NCBI GenBank assembly: GCA_009192285.1
Contig: CM018609.1
Span: forward strand, 1 to 64,000
Reading direction: 5' to 3'
Length of the DNA stretch: 64,000 nucleotides
Source: Morchella semilibera
Lineage: Eukaryota; Ascomycota; Pezizomycetes; Pezizales; Morchellaceae
A model generated the notes under the pieces. That model saw only the letters and a program-made list of their open reading frames with translations. It was not told the DNA's origin and did no database searches. The translations under genes and the position numbers were made by a program. Below, in pieces: positions 35,811 through 47,881 of the stretch. Position 1 is the first letter of the stretch; each line of letters begins with the position of its first letter.

Positions 35811-37873
35811 TGACGAAGATGATGAAACGCGTGTCACTCAAGGGTTTGGGTATAACGATGGAGGAACGGCGGAGTATGCCTGAGTTGGGAATATCGTTGT
35901 TCCATCGTACGGGCATGCCGCCTCACATTAAAGAGGCCCTACATACTACTCAGCGCTCACAAATAATAGAGACGTATATCTAATGTGATGCCACATCAGG
36001 GGTATGCTTGGTGTAAGTGGGATCTGGTCGGACCACCGGCGGTAAGTTCTTGTGTGTTAATAGATTGGTAGCTATGTTCGGAGGGAATCCCTTGAGGGAC
36101 ATGTCCGCACCAACCCCCCAGATGAATTTCCGGGCTCGGGAACTATACCTTTACTAATAGTCACATCTGAGGCGCCACAGACGACTACATAACTGCACAA
36201 GCTAGGACACCGAAGGAATACCAGGTTCTAAAGAAACGGCCAGCTCTAATATTTATGGGAACCAGGACTTTACGCCTAAACCTGGTGGGGCAGCAAGGGG
36301 GTCGCTGGGCCGGTTCGGGTGGTTGGTCATGAGGCCATTGGGGAGGCCGGACAGGAAGGCCAGTGGTTCGCAAGAGGGCGGCGGGGATGAATACAGACAC
36401 GTCGTAAGGAGTACCTCAGGCTGATGTGTATCACTGTAGTCCGTTATCAGGTACTTTGTATTGAAGGAGCGGGAATCAGCCAGCGTAGGGGATCCATGGG
36501 TCCTCCTCGGGGGTGCGGAGAGGCGACGGGTAGAGAAGGCACGGGCGGTGCTAGATCTGGGTGTAGTCTTCCTAATAGCGTCCTCCATGGCACCAAAACG
36601 TATGTAGAGTGTAAGCAAAACCTAAAAAAAGCATGGGGCATTTAAATATCGAGGCCATATGGATTGGACCACTCAACCCTACACTAACCACAACGCTAAT
36701 TGTCCCGATTGCCGCCCCACCCGGGACAAATACCATCTGGCGGCTCGCCTTCGCGGGTGAACGAGGATTCAGCCCACATTCCCCTGCCCTCAGGTTCGGA
36801 GGGGGCCAGGGAGTTTGATGTTAATTGCAGGAGTTATTGGATTATCACCATTTACTTCGAATTGTGTTTCTGCAGAATGAACTCTCGCCTATCCAGACAC
36901 CAGTAAGCCATCAGGCCTGGACAGATCCCTGAAGTGAGCATATTTACGACTCGTTGACCCTTCGGCTGGCTTAGGCTAAGCCAATAATTGGTGTTCGGGA
37001 GTGAATGTAGAGGCAAAACGCATTTTGGCTCCGCACTGTATTGGATATCCATAGGCTTCCAGTTCACAGGGGTCGGTGATGGGCCAGGGGCGAGAGGAGG
37101 GAGGCGATGAGTTTTGATTCAGGTTGCAGGTAGTATATAGGAAACAACGTAGGAATAGGCCGCACTAAGTCCTTGCAGGGGATCATTTATTTGGTTGGGA
37201 TGTTGCTGGGTCGGCGGACATCCGGGGATGAAAGACAACATTAGATTTAGTTCAGTTGAGGGGTTGGCACGGGTTAAGGGGGGAAGTTGTCACTCACGGG
37301 CTAACAACCATAAGGCTTGCATTAGATGTGTTATTGGACTTTAGGCTGGAATTCCGGTCGATCCTGGGTATTTTGGCAAGGGGTTTGGTTACAGTGATTA
37401 GTGTAGGGATTGATAGCCACTGGGGTCCGTTGCCCTGGGCCACGCCGGGGTCCTGGGGGCCCTTGTTTTTAGTTCCTCAGCGCGCATATAAAGGTAGTCC
37501 TAAACCACGGGTGTTGCCGCAGGGAGCCATGTCGGAACCGGTGCAGTGCGGGCCCTGTGGCACAAGAGACCAGGGAAGCCCTACGGGGATATGACCGTCA
37601 GAAGTAACGGGGAGGACAATGGAGAACATGTGGTGTGAAAGAGGGGCACAAGTTTGTGAAGACGGCAGGAGGGGCGCTTAAGAATCAATCCTAGGGAGTG
37701 GGTACCTCCAAGGCAGAGTGGGTCAAAAGAATAGGGCGGTGCTGCCCACCAGGACGTACACGCCAGGTGCTGATGGGCTTCGCACGTCTCGGCACACTGC
37801 CACAGGTCGGGGTGGCTGGTGCTATCATGTCATTCGAGCCTTGCGTTCACAAGGCAGTTTGCTGATGTATACG
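35811..37873. other. No gene supported
   Basis: Frames at 36253–36618 (-) and 37256–37594 (+) have no family signature. The sequence is GC-richer than the left half, without an obvious repeat. Confidence 0.35.
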
Positions 37874-37950
37874 TATGAAATATATCCTATGTATGTGCCG
37901 CATGTGTGTGTCACTTGTATAGTGTCGTTTGTATGTGTCGCTTCCTAATA
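37874..37950 (-). mobile_element. Solo subterminal repeat of the piggyBac-like element
   Basis: GAAATATATCCTATGTATGT then GCCGCATGTGTGTGTCACTT matches 42028–42100, next to the transposase. The (GTGTCGCTTGTAT) sub-repeats are present, but no transposase is adjacent, so this is probably an internally deleted or recombined relic. Confidence 0.6.
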
Positions 37951-40900
37951 GCTTTCATGCGCCAAAAAGATATGAGCCCAGGCGCACGTGGAGCAGTCTA
38001 GGGATCACGATTCATTCTAGGCGTAGGTGAAGTCATGTATTCGATGCAGAAACGTACGTCATCACTGGGCTTCAGAATTATGACTCCATATGAAAGGGTT
38101 CGAATGAGCATTCACTAGGCCCACCTATGCTCAGCGAGAGGCCATATGGGTGTAGATCCATAATTTCCTCTTTGTGCTAAAAGCTTTTCCATCCGCAGGT
38201 GAAGCAGTTGTAAAAGCAAATTCCCATGCAGAGGTGAACCAGGCAAAGAGATATACATATGATGCGCATGCAGAACCATAGTCACCACCTGCGTCAAAAT
38301 CATGATCCCTCATGTCGGAGAAACGTGGGAGTGTGTTTTTTTATGTTCATTTTTAATTTCTTTGTTTGCATCTGATCGTATAGGGTAAAGGTGGTGGGAG
38401 TTGATTATGAGAGGAAATTTACCCTCTCCGGGAATGAGGAGGGTGACTGCCATAGCCTATGGGCTGAATGTATGTATGAAATAGAAATAAATAGAATCGC
38501 GACCCCACATGTAATGGTGGAGATCTCACTGCGCCCGCCCTTCCCGAGTGGGGAAGGCATGTGGGCGTGCCATTTTAATTCAGGTGGGAGTCAGGCTAGG
38601 GCAAGTGTGGTTGAGTGCTGGGGGTACGTTGAATTTGTATGCGACCCGTAGTCGTCCAGCGTGGCAGTATTTTGTATGAGTGCGACGCGAACTGGCCTTA
38701 GGATTTTGTATGGTGAGGGTTCAAGGGGTACACGATTCCGGGTCGGAGTAGCGGACGGGGTTTTGACAGAGTTACTGGGTAAACCCAAGCCTATAACCAA
38801 AATAAAAGGAGGGGAATAAACTTCATTGGGGTCCCCGTGTAGAGATTTCAAACGGAGGATTGAAAAATAGCCGAAACCTGACCGAGTTTATTTTAGGTAG
38901 GAGCGGGCTAATAGGATTACCAGAGTTTGACAGAGCCGAAGTAATAAAGAATCATCTATGATAATAAAGTTAGTTCATCTAGGTACAACGAGATAAAACG
39001 ACAGAATCAACGGATAAAGGAGTAGCGGTAAGCAAACGAGATGCTGATGGAGACGGAAAACTAGAGGATAAAAAAGGGATTGATGAAATGGAAGAATGGT
39101 TTGGTACCTGATGATCGTGATGGGGGGTAGCAGTTCAATCCGGAAAACAAGTTTTTAGAACCTGCGAGATAAAGGAATAATATCTGTTTTCGGAGAGGTT
39201 AGCTTAATCATTTGTGGATGGATATGGATGATAAACTTGATCTCATAGCCGATGAGACCAGGGACATGATGGGAGAAGGAAGGGACCGCTGCAGGAAGCA
39301 CAACAAGGGGGTGGAAATCTACCGAATATCAGACAAATAGTGATATATTAAGTATTCGCAGATGAATGATTGATGCCTGATGGTCCATCGATGATGGAGG
39401 GGTAGAAAGAGGCAGTATTGGTGATGATATATGTAGAAGAGGGGCAATGAAGAAGAGATGAAGAGAAAGGGGGGAGAGCGGAAGGATAAGTGTCTTAAAA
39501 ATAGTATGGTATGCTAGCATCATCCCGCACTGTTTAGGCCACGCTAAGCTGGTACATAGTGTGCATACACATATATATTTTACAAGTACGCTTGCCGGGT
39601 ATATGTATATAAATGTAAGTGGATGTAGCCACGATATGGTGAATCAATTGAGCCGCAAGGAATGTATATACATGTACATTACAGATGTATCTGATAGGAC
39701 GCCTTGATTGAGGAGTCCATATTTCAATGTAAAAGCAAAATCTTACCGTCCAGATTATTGTATTTAACACAAGTCGGTTCTGAATAAGCGCATAGATACG
39801 AGTATAATGTTTATTCTTTTGGTAAATAGAGCTTATTCGCTACCAGCAGAATGAGCACCCAGACCCGTAGCATTAGGAACTGATCAATTCCTGTGGTACC
39901 AAGCTAGGTTGAGATAGAGCTATCAATGATATACAAATACATGTATTAATGATCCCCCGGATAATTGATATATATCATCACCTATCAACAAGGATAGGAT
40001 ACAAAGCTCTTAAGATATCTAGCATCCATGGATCTCACAGCGTATTAATCATCTGAGTCAATGTTTACAGTTCCAGATTTCGTGACAGACTTTTGCTTTT
40101 TGCTTTTTCCTTGAACTGCTTGCCGCTTGGCTGTAGGGGACCTCGTGTTTCTGGCTTGACTTTTCTTTGGCTCCGTATAGAGAAAGTCAGAGCCATCAGG
40201 ATCCATAGAGAGAGAGGAACTGGAGTTAGCTACACCTGCCAGCCCTTGGCAGGGAGCGATATTTGTATGCTTCTAGATGTCTTTCATGATGTGGAACTAG
40301 TGTGGAGGTAGGAAGTCACTTAGGTGTCGCGAACATGTATTCACTACATGCACCCAGCATGGAGTAGTATGTGGCTCCATGATAGCTTCCAGTATATGGA
40401 GGCGAGTGCAGAGGCAGGAAGCTGTATGGAGGCGGAGGAGCATATAGGTGCAAGGGTGCCAGGGCCATGGGGTGCATGGAAGCTATGGAGACGACAGAAG
40501 CCACCCAGCGCATAGAAGCTATGGAGGCGACAGGAGCCATAGTGCAAGGGTCTAAGGTGAGTACAGAGACCTGTTAGGATACTGAGCTATATGTAGTCTG
40601 TTGAAATACTATATATATGGATCGGAATTGTCCAGTGTAGCTGAGTCTTATATGTGTACGATGCGTGCTGGCTTCAAGGTCTTGTATGAGGGAGACGTAA
40701 AGGCTATACAATTCTGGAGGTGGGATCGCTCGTATTATTGAGACAGGGCGTGTACGAGATTCACTGCGTCTGGCCATCGCTGGTGTAAGCCATATATATA
40801 TATGCGGAGCTCCATAATAGCTTTCAGGGTTTGGAAGTAGGTCTCCGGCAGGAAGCCATGTGGGTGTGGTTCCATAATAGCTTCCGGACTGCGGATTCAC

Positions 40901-41002
40901 GTCTCCGCTCTGGCAAAACGGAGTGCTGGGGCTTCATGTCTCCGCCCTGGCGCTCAGCATTATATAAATACGAAACCATTTGTGAGAGCTTTTCCGCCGC
41001 TG

Positions 41003-42026
41003 CTATAAAGGATGCAAGATAGAACTCATTTTATATGCATTTACAATACTAGTGTCAAGGAGCCAAAAAAAATATGGCAACCAATTGCGACGGACCTTTT
41101 GCTGAATAGGATAATAAGATCGTAATTGATCTGCAATATCGACGCCTCCCATATTAAAGTTGTAGTCGTCAATAAAAGTGGGAATAGATAATCGCATACG
41201 AGCGTGGCTACCAAACAAAACACGGGCTACATGCATTGGTGCTACTAAGTTTAGGCCGTCTCCGTATACGCATAGTTGTATCCGAAACATTGTGAATAGT
41301 TGTCATAAAAAAACTGAATTGTTGTCTTGCCAGACAAGACAACATACTCCGTCAACAACAGCACCACTCAGGTGTCCCAAGGTAAAATAGTTTTTGCCTT
41401 TTCTTTCTCTATTTTTAGGACTGTAGGGAATCCTGTCGCATCCACCCTTGTTGTACCAGCTGCACCTATTCCTAAATTATCTCGTAATGCACAGAATAAT
41501 GGCACATTGGTAAATAAGTTGTCCATTATGATGTCAAAATGTCTGGATTGGTACGGTAGAGTTTGCGCAAGTGCATAAACTACTGATGCCGTTGGTGTTA
41601 AATCAGTAGGAATTGAACCAAAATCAGTTGAAGTAGGAAATGCTTTAAGCTCTGCAGTTCCAATACCTCTTACACCAGAATAATATAGGAAGGAATAGGT
41701 ATAGCCACGAAAGGATAAAGCCCATATTTTATACCCTTGTTTTATTGGCTTATTCCTTATCTTTATCGTATGTTTGCTTCTTCCAAAAAATCGTACTATC
41801 ATCTCATCGACAGATACTTTGGTTCCAGGAAGGAAGTATTTCTGAAAAGCACCTCGCAGTTTTGAGGAGAGTGGGTCAAGTTTGTAAAACCATTTGCTAT
41901 CGTCAGGTTTAGGAAGAGTAGGATCGGAAACGTGAAAATATCGCTTGATTTGCTCAAATCGTGCAACCCCCATTGAAGAACGCACGAGAGCATGTAAAGT
42001 ATTTCTATTAAGGTAATTATGTAATA
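41003..42026 (-). pseudogene. piggyBac-like transposase (DDE_Tnp_1_7), broken
   Basis: Reading right to left, the frame contains FEQIKRYFHVSD, then KVSVDEMIVRFFGRSKHTIK and RNKPIKQGYKIW. This is the classic PGBD motif around the first catalytic Asp. HFDIIMDNLFTNVPLFCAL follows as the second conserved Asp region. The C-terminal part, DDYNFNMGGVDIADQLRSYY, lies at 41003–41290 in a different frame, with stop codons and frame change between (about 41290–41370). The N-terminal domain and C-terminal Cys-rich finger are missing. The open frame continues upstream into TGTCGCTTGTATG repeats, which are terminal DNA and not protein-coding. A typical piggyBac transposase is ~550–600 residues; about 350 are recognisable. 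Confidence 0.88.
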
Positions 42027-42027
42027 T

Positions 42028-42223
42028 ATATGAAATATATCCTATGTATGTGTCGCATGTATGCGTCACTTGTATGGTGTCGCTTGTATGTGTCGTATAT
42101 GTGTGTCGCTTGTATGGTGTCCCTTGTATGTGTCGCTTGTGTGGATGTCGCATAAATGATTTCTGGGGCGGAAATCGTGGACCTATTCTGCCAGGACACC
42201 CCACCAGAAAGCCCTATAATTAT
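42028..42223 (-). mobile_element. Subterminal repeats and end of the piggyBac-like block
   Basis: Imperfect units of TGTCGCTTGTATGGTG fill 42050–42150. A near-palindrome GATTTCTGGGGCGGAAATC lies at 42158–42176, and the terminal sequence CACCCCACCAGAAAGCCC then TATAAT lies at 42200–42223. The same end occurs at 1418–1446. No TTAA is present at this edge, so a canonical piggyBac junction is not shown, and the end may belong to a different element nested with the transposase. Confidence 0.55.
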
Positions 42224-42225
42224 CT

Positions 42226-43769
42226 TCAAGCTTTTTGTGAAGGAATGCTTTATCGTAGAACTGTTTCTCATTTTCTTTTGTCGGGGGCCAGAGGAACCAT
42301 ATTTTCTCGGTACCGCCAACTGATACTGCAACATTGTCCTGACCCCGATCAACATGAAGATCAACCCAGGAGTGGAGTGGAGTAGCGTTATATCCAGCAT
42401 AACCTGTTCTATGACCTCTTTCGAGCGAAACAGGAATAGATATCCCGTACTGGTTATTAAGTTCGGTAGGACAGATATCCAAAATGTACTTAACTTCACT
42501 AGGAGCGTGATCACTATATTGAATTTGATGAATGACGGTAATGATATCTGCACTGTCTGGTTCGGTCGAAGTGCTAGGCTTGGGGGACGCCAGAAAGCAT
42601 GCAAGACTTGCTTTTGATTGTGGGGGCTCCATGTTTTCCCATACCTCGCTAGGTTCAAATAGAAGCGGAACCTCCATTGATGGGTTCACGAGTTTATCAT
42701 GCTGCTGAACGGCTTTAAAACCACATGCATGTTTGGCGAGGACGCCCCAAATATCAGGCCGCATATCGGGGTACCTCGCCTGATAGGTAGTTAACTCTTG
42801 CCATAGCTCTCCCACGCCTGGGTCACACTTGTAGGGGCAGATTTCATTGTGCTCCGGCTTGCTTGATTCTGGAATCGTTATTAGGAACTTGCACCCAAAC
42901 AATTTCCACTTGCAATCGACTTCTTCGGTCCTGCAGTATATCAGCATTCTGCCGATGGTTGCGGGATAGAGTGGATGCTCTTACTTAATATTATTAACAT
43001 ACTTAGCCTCCCACTTGATCCTTTTATTTTCAAGTCGTGCTTCCACTCTTGCTTTATGCTCCTGCCGTTCCGCTTGAGAGCGACTTAAGATCTTTCCTGG
43101 TCTTTGAGCCGGTGTAATAGGCTCGGACAGCGATGATACTGAAGGTGGCCATGCCTGAAAATGGATAAAACGCGGTGGCGGACTAGGAGATATTTTTGAT
43201 GCTTGACTTTGTTGATAGTATGGCTGCATGATCGGCAATCGAGCAGCAGATTTGAAACCTGGTGGTGGTGGTAATGCTGTTATTGGTTGGGGGAAGTGGT
43301 ACTGTTGAACTCCGGAAGGAGGTGGCATCTGTGAGAATAGCGGAATATGGTCTTGTGAGGATGAAGTTGATGAAGGGATGCCGGAAGCTGCTCTCTTCAG
43401 TGGATTAGAGGTGATAGGATACCTGACCGATGAGGCCCCTGCATCAACAGGGGATGGGATAGATGGAATCAGTAGCGGAAAGATTGCCGGTAGAGTTCCC
43501 CTTGAGTTCAGTGAAGTGGCTTGCTGGGCTGCTGAAGTGGCTTGCTTGGTTGGTGCCGGGCATGCCACAACTGGGGGAATTGGGGAAACCGAGGCTGTAG
43601 CAGAGAAGAACGCAGATGATATATCAGCACCCTGACTGACTGATGATGGCTTTGGTGGAAGATCGTGACGAGCCATTGATTGTTGATGGTTCAAGGTTTG
43701 GATGCATGATGGAGAAAGCGACAGATGTGTGGGGTGGGTATAGAGCGGGGAATGTTGTCCACGCCACAT
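42226..43769 (-). pseudogene. JmjC-type protein gene, 5' half (copy B)
   Basis: ATG at 43769 opens a Pro/Ser-rich, probably disordered region. A second possible ATG lies at 43676. Exon 1 ends at 42985. A 54-bp intron (GTAAGAG at 42984 to CTGCAG ending at 42931) joins AA|G so that ...YVNNIK continues with TEEVDCKWKLFGCKF. Exon 2 runs through GVGELWQELTTYQARYPDMR and DICPTELNNQYGIS into the JmjC core HSWVDLHVDRG and FLWPPTKENEKQFYDKAF, then is cut at 42226 by the transposon end. About 500 residues remain, including a charged KAR/KRIKWEAK helix before the intron. This copy supplies the exons that copy A has lost. The first exon could be the disordered arm of a chromatin protein (inference). Confidence 0.6.
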
Positions 43770-43770
43770 A

Positions 43771-46640
43771 AAGGGTGCATGTATCTACGGTAGAGAGCGT
43801 TCTGTTGATCCCGGGGTATTGCAGGGATGGTTACATGTAGTTAAAATCAGATGTAGCAAGATGTATCCTTAAGCGTCCTGGCTACGGTGTACTCCAGCGG
43901 GCTGTAGGGGTCTGTGGCTACAATAACGCTCGAAGCCCACGGATTACACAGCAACCATGGGAATAGAGAAGTATGTGAGTGCAAGGGCGCCAGGGCCACG
44001 GGCGCGTGAAAGCTATAGAGGTGATAGAAGCTATCATGATGTCCACGGGCGGAGTGTGATACAGACACGTAGTGTTATACTAAGCTATATGTATATGTAG
44101 TCTGTTCTAGTACTTTGTATGAGGAGCCGAATCGGGTAGGTTGGCTTCCTAATGGCTTCCACGCGTCAAGAAAGTATTATTCCTAGCAGTCTAGGAACCA
44201 AGATTCCAAGCGTCAAAAAATCATGTTTCCATATAGAGGTGAAGGGGTCGAAAGGCATATGATGCAGAATCATCGATTATCACCCACTTCAGAAATGCGA
44301 CTCCGCATAGGAGGATGTCAACTCACTGGCAGGGAGCCGTTTAGTTGTGGCCCTCATGATATAGAAAAGCAAGGGTCAGCGGATTCAATATATGATGGTT
44401 AAATACCTAGTATATGAAGGCACTGGGGGCGAGAGAATCATGAGGGGTGGCAGAAGCACGGGGAAGCCTCAGGTGCGAATGATATCATATAGAATCTTTA
44501 GAAGAATGCCTATACTTGCCAAAGTGCTTCCAGACAATGGTGTTATTTACGGGTTGAGCTGAGAGCAGTAAGCTCATAGCCCCGTCGGTGCTCCATGCTA
44601 CCAGGATGCTTGCATGCTTCCGGGAGTGCTTTCAAAATGCTTCTGGACTATAGTACTGTAGTTGGGGCCGGAGTATAGTTAGTGTAGTCCTAGCGGCGGT
44701 GGAGCCCAGTGGAATTGCTGGGGGCGGTGGGTCTTGTGAGTGCAAGGGCGCTCTAACCCATAGGGACAGAGAGGCATGCGGGCGCAAGGGCGCTAGGGCG
44801 ACGGGTCGCATAAAATCCATGAAAGCGGAAGAAGCCATAGCGTAAGGGCGCAAGGGCGCAAGGTGAATACAGATACATGTCGGGCTACTGAGCTATATGT
44901 AGTCTATTATGGTACCGTATATGAGGGGTGGAATCGTTTAGTGTAGCTGGAGTTTGTGTGTGTATGACGCATGCTAGGCTCCAAGGCCCTACATAGGGGA
45001 GGTACAAGGACTACACAACTCCAGGGGTGGAGTCACTCGTAGTATAGAGAGAGGCTCTGGCATCACTCCGATGCTATAGGAGATGCTTCCATGCTCCTAA
45101 GAGTGCTTCCAGAGTACTTTCGGCCTACAGTGGCGTAGTCGGGGCCGGAGTATAGTCAGAATACTCCTAGCCACAGGGTAGTCCTGTACGTGGTGTAATC
45201 CCAGCCATGGTGTAAGCCTGGCCACCCTGAGTTTTGGCTGCGGTGTAGTTCTGGGCGTAGTCTAGTCCTAGCTACAATTTACTTCAGTGGAATCACTGCG
45301 GGTGGTGGAAGCGTGTGGGCTCAAGGGCGCCTGAAGCTTACAGGATACATGGCAATCATGTGGACAGAGAAGCATGTGGGTGCAGGGGAGCTAGGGACAC
45401 GGGGTGCATAGACCCCATAGAGGCGACAGAACCAACAGTAGAAGGGCGCAAGGTGAATAGAGACACGTGGTGGGATACTGAGCTATATGTAGTCTATTGC
45501 AGGACTATATGTATATATGAGGAGCGGAATCGTCCAGCGTGGCTGGATTTTGTATGTGTGTGACACAAACTGGCCTCAAGGTTCTGTATGAAGAAGGCAC
45601 GATGACTACTCAATTCAGGGGGTGGAATAGCTAGTAGTATTGAAACAGGATTCTTTGCAGTCTAAAACCACAATTCTATGCGTCAAGGAAGGATACAGTA
45701 ACATACACTATCACTCGCCTCAGAATTGTGCCATGGCGGATGCCTCCAAATGAGAGGTCATGAACAAGGATTCACTGCAATCACCCTTCAGTGGCAGGGA
45801 GCACGTGAGTGTGGCTCCATAATGGTTTCCCTTGGAAGAGAGTGTAGAGACAGAGCCATTTGGGTACGGCCCCCCCATGCGCCAAAAAAGAAAGATTACG
45901 AAGAGGCTAAAACCACGATTCAATGGGCAACAAAACCATGATCCCATGCGCCTACAGAGAATGTTTTGATACGCGAGTGCCACTCGAAGGAGTATGATTC
46001 TAGGCACAAGCGAACTAACCAAAAAGTATGCATTTGATGCAGAATCATAGATTGTCACCCGCTTCAGAATCACGATCCCACATGTAACGAGAGAGGATTC
46101 ACTGCGCCCGCTCTTCGCTGGTAAGAAGCTATTTGGGTATGGGTTCCAAATTCAGGAGTCAGGGCGTGTGAGCTTGGGTGCTGTGGGTGCGTTGGGTTTG
46201 TATATGACCCGTAGTTGTCCAGCGTGGCAGTATTTTGTATGTGTGTGACGCGAACTGGCCTCTAGAAATTGTATGGTGGAGGCGCAAAGGGTACACAATT
46301 ACGGGTCGGAGTAGCGGACAGGGTTTTGACAGGGTACATGTTTGCGTGGCAGAGTAGGGAACGGGGTTTTGACACGGTGATAACATTCATAAGTGTTCCG
46401 GCGTCTTGGCATCAGTCCTGAGGGTTTGGTAGTCGAAGCGATGCAGCGATTGTTTAGAAGTTGTTAAGCGAGGAAGGGGTGTGATGAGGGGGGGTTGTCG
46501 TCATTGGGTTCTAGGAGATTCTATAGCGTGATGGATTTGTAAGATGAATAGCGAAGTTGGTGGGAAGGAATACGAGGTGTGGCTTCAATGGGTTTCTATG
46601 GATTTCAAATGCCCTGATGTATGCGTCATAGCGGACTAGT
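43771..46640. other. Repeat-filled stretch, no gene
   Basis: Occupied mainly by the long repeat family described at 37960–46390. The open frames (for example 45720–46073 on the minus strand) cross repeat words that differ between copies and are not conserved in frame. Confidence 0.5.
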
Positions 46641-47029
46641 GGAGGGGAGGTGTTAAATAGCGGGCATAGATGTTTTTCTTAGTTCTTTCTTTCTTTCCTC
46701 TCTGTCTCTTCTTCCTGTTATCTCGATACATAGGAATATACTCCTATCCTCGAACCATAGCTCCTCGTACTCAAGACTTTGTCCCCGTTAAAGGGAAACC
46801 CATAGTATCTCTCATCGTTCTCGTTGAGGTCCATCTGGCCCTCACTCTCCGTGCCCTGCACACTTGTGTCCTTACTCTTGCCTTTGCCTTTGCCGGTGCC
46901 TGTGCTTATGCCTGCCCGGTGTTGTCCCTGTCTTCGTCGGTGACCTCGTCGCCCTGACTATGCTCCTCGAATCCTTCTGCGTCATCATTGTCATCTTCTA
47001 ATTTGCGTCGGGTTACTCCGTTACAATAG
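46641..47029. other. No gene supported
   Basis: A + strand frame at 46670–46957 encodes a hydrophobic, Leu/Val-rich, low-complexity product with no ATG context I trust. It may be decayed LINE 3' sequence upstream of the conserved tail. Confidence 0.3.
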
Positions 47030-47240
47030 GACCAGTACTTGGTGTTTTCCTGTTTTCTTCTTGGGTGTTGTAAGACTCAGCTTTGGGGGTTGTGCTTCCG
47101 AATTTGGGTTGAGCTTTCCTGGGGGGCTTGTGGGGGTTCATTTTTGTACCTGTAATTATAGTTGTAGTCATGTGCCTAGGCTTTCCCTAGCTGTCGTTTC
47201 TATTACACCAATAAATCAATATAACTTGATCACTATCCCT
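47030..47240 (+). mobile_element. LINE 3' tail, second copy, joined to telomere-like bases
   Basis: It matches 2285–2515 over about 210 bases, with many transitions and a few indels. Shared words include CTTGGTGTTTTCCTGTTTTC, TGCCTAGGCTTTCCCTAGCT and CTTGATCACTA. It ends CTATCCCTAACTA, so the telomere-type bases follow the same 3' end as in the terminal copy. Position and orientation are those of a former chromosome end or a telomere-targeted insertion. Confidence 0.75.
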
Positions 47241-47320
47241 AACTACACCAACCCGGCCATAACAGAAGATCATGTAAATAATTATATTATAATTTAAACT
47301 ATTTTTGATACTATCCACTT

Positions 47321-47881
47321 ATGTCCTCCTCTGGCGACGCTGTCTCAGCCCGGTCCGATTCGTTATTCCTGAGATTTTGCGGTAATTGTGGTGGTAGAGT
47401 ACAGAACGGAGGGAACATGGCCTACTTTTGTTCCTTGGACCCTAGAAAACGACATCAGGTACGAGGTAACACAATGGCCCAAAGTAGCAAAAAGGCCCGG
47501 GCACTAGAGCACCTTATGCCTGGCCCAGACCAATCTATATTTATTGGGGCCCGGCCTGGGTATCCCCGGCAGAGAGCGGGCTCGTCACTTTGGGCCCCAG
47601 CTCGCTGGAAGACCTGGGGGGGAGTGATTAGGAATACTAGAGGATACAGCGGCAACTGGCAGAGGACTGGTCGGGGGCTGAGAGTCATCGCTCTCCTTCG
47701 AGATTATCAATGCAATCAAGTTACAAGCCTTTGGCATACTACAGCGCGTTGTCTCCCGCATACAACTCACAGTGCTGCATACCGCGAACGATTGTCGACT
47801 CGCCGCGATAGTCTAGCCGCCGTTTTTCTCGGCAAGAAGTGTATCAGGCTAGTTTTTACAAATAGGGAGAAAACCTCGTAG
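47321..47881 (+). CDS. Hypothetical protein with a Cys-rich N-terminus
   Basis: The frame has 186 codons with ATG at 47321. Residues ~18–37 read RFCGNCGGRVQNGGNMAYFC, a CxxC followed by a third Cys, suggesting half of a zinc ribbon. A basic KKAR patch and a Trp/Arg-rich region follow. The C-terminal ~70 residues look like random sequence, so the true gene, if any, may be spliced near 47640. It sits 80 bp downstream of the LINE tail. No family recognised. Confidence 0.3.
   Translation: MSSSGDAVSARSDSLFLRFCGNCGGRVQNGGNMAYFCSLDPRKRHQVRGNTMAQSSKKARALEHLMPGPDQSIFIGARPGYPRQRAGSSLWAPARWKTWGGVIRNTRGYSGNWQRTGRGLRVIALLRDYQCNQVTSLWHTTARCLPHTTHSAAYRERLSTRRDSLAAVFLGKKCIRLVFTNREKTS

Larger units (their letters stand above)
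38980..43770 (-). repeat. Segmental duplication, copy B (JmjC segment), interrupted
   Basis: Counterpart of 30629–35810. At 38980–39623 it differs from copy A by very many one- and two-base deletions. From 39624 to 40207 it is nearly identical. It then breaks at 40207/40208 (after ATCCATA) and resumes at 42218 (ATTATCTTCAAG), with about 1.04 kb of copy A missing and 2.0 kb of other DNA in its place. Confidence 0.85.
37960..46390. repeat. Ancient long interspersed repeat family, several copies
   Basis: A set of word blocks recurs in roughly the same order. One block is GTCCAGCGTGGCAGTATTTT plus GACGCGAACTGGCCT (38655, 40630, 44935, 45525, 46215). Another is ACTGAGCTATATGTAGTCTR (40580, 44080, 44885, 45475). 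Another is GGCTCCATAATAGCTTCC-like (40375, 40810, 40870, 45810). A fourth is GATTCACTGC with GCTGGCAGGAAGC (38525, 40762, 45777, 46093). Short units such as AAACCATGATCCCATGCG also recur (38230, 44200, 45660, 45930). The unit is probably 0.6–1 kb. No consistent open frame crosses the copies. Confidence 0.75.

Noticed and set aside
42060-42204. N-terminal extension of the transposase reading (RHPHKRH…THTSDTIQ)
   Set aside because: This is translation of TGTCGCTTGTATG subterminal repeats, which recur without a transposase at 37.9 kb.
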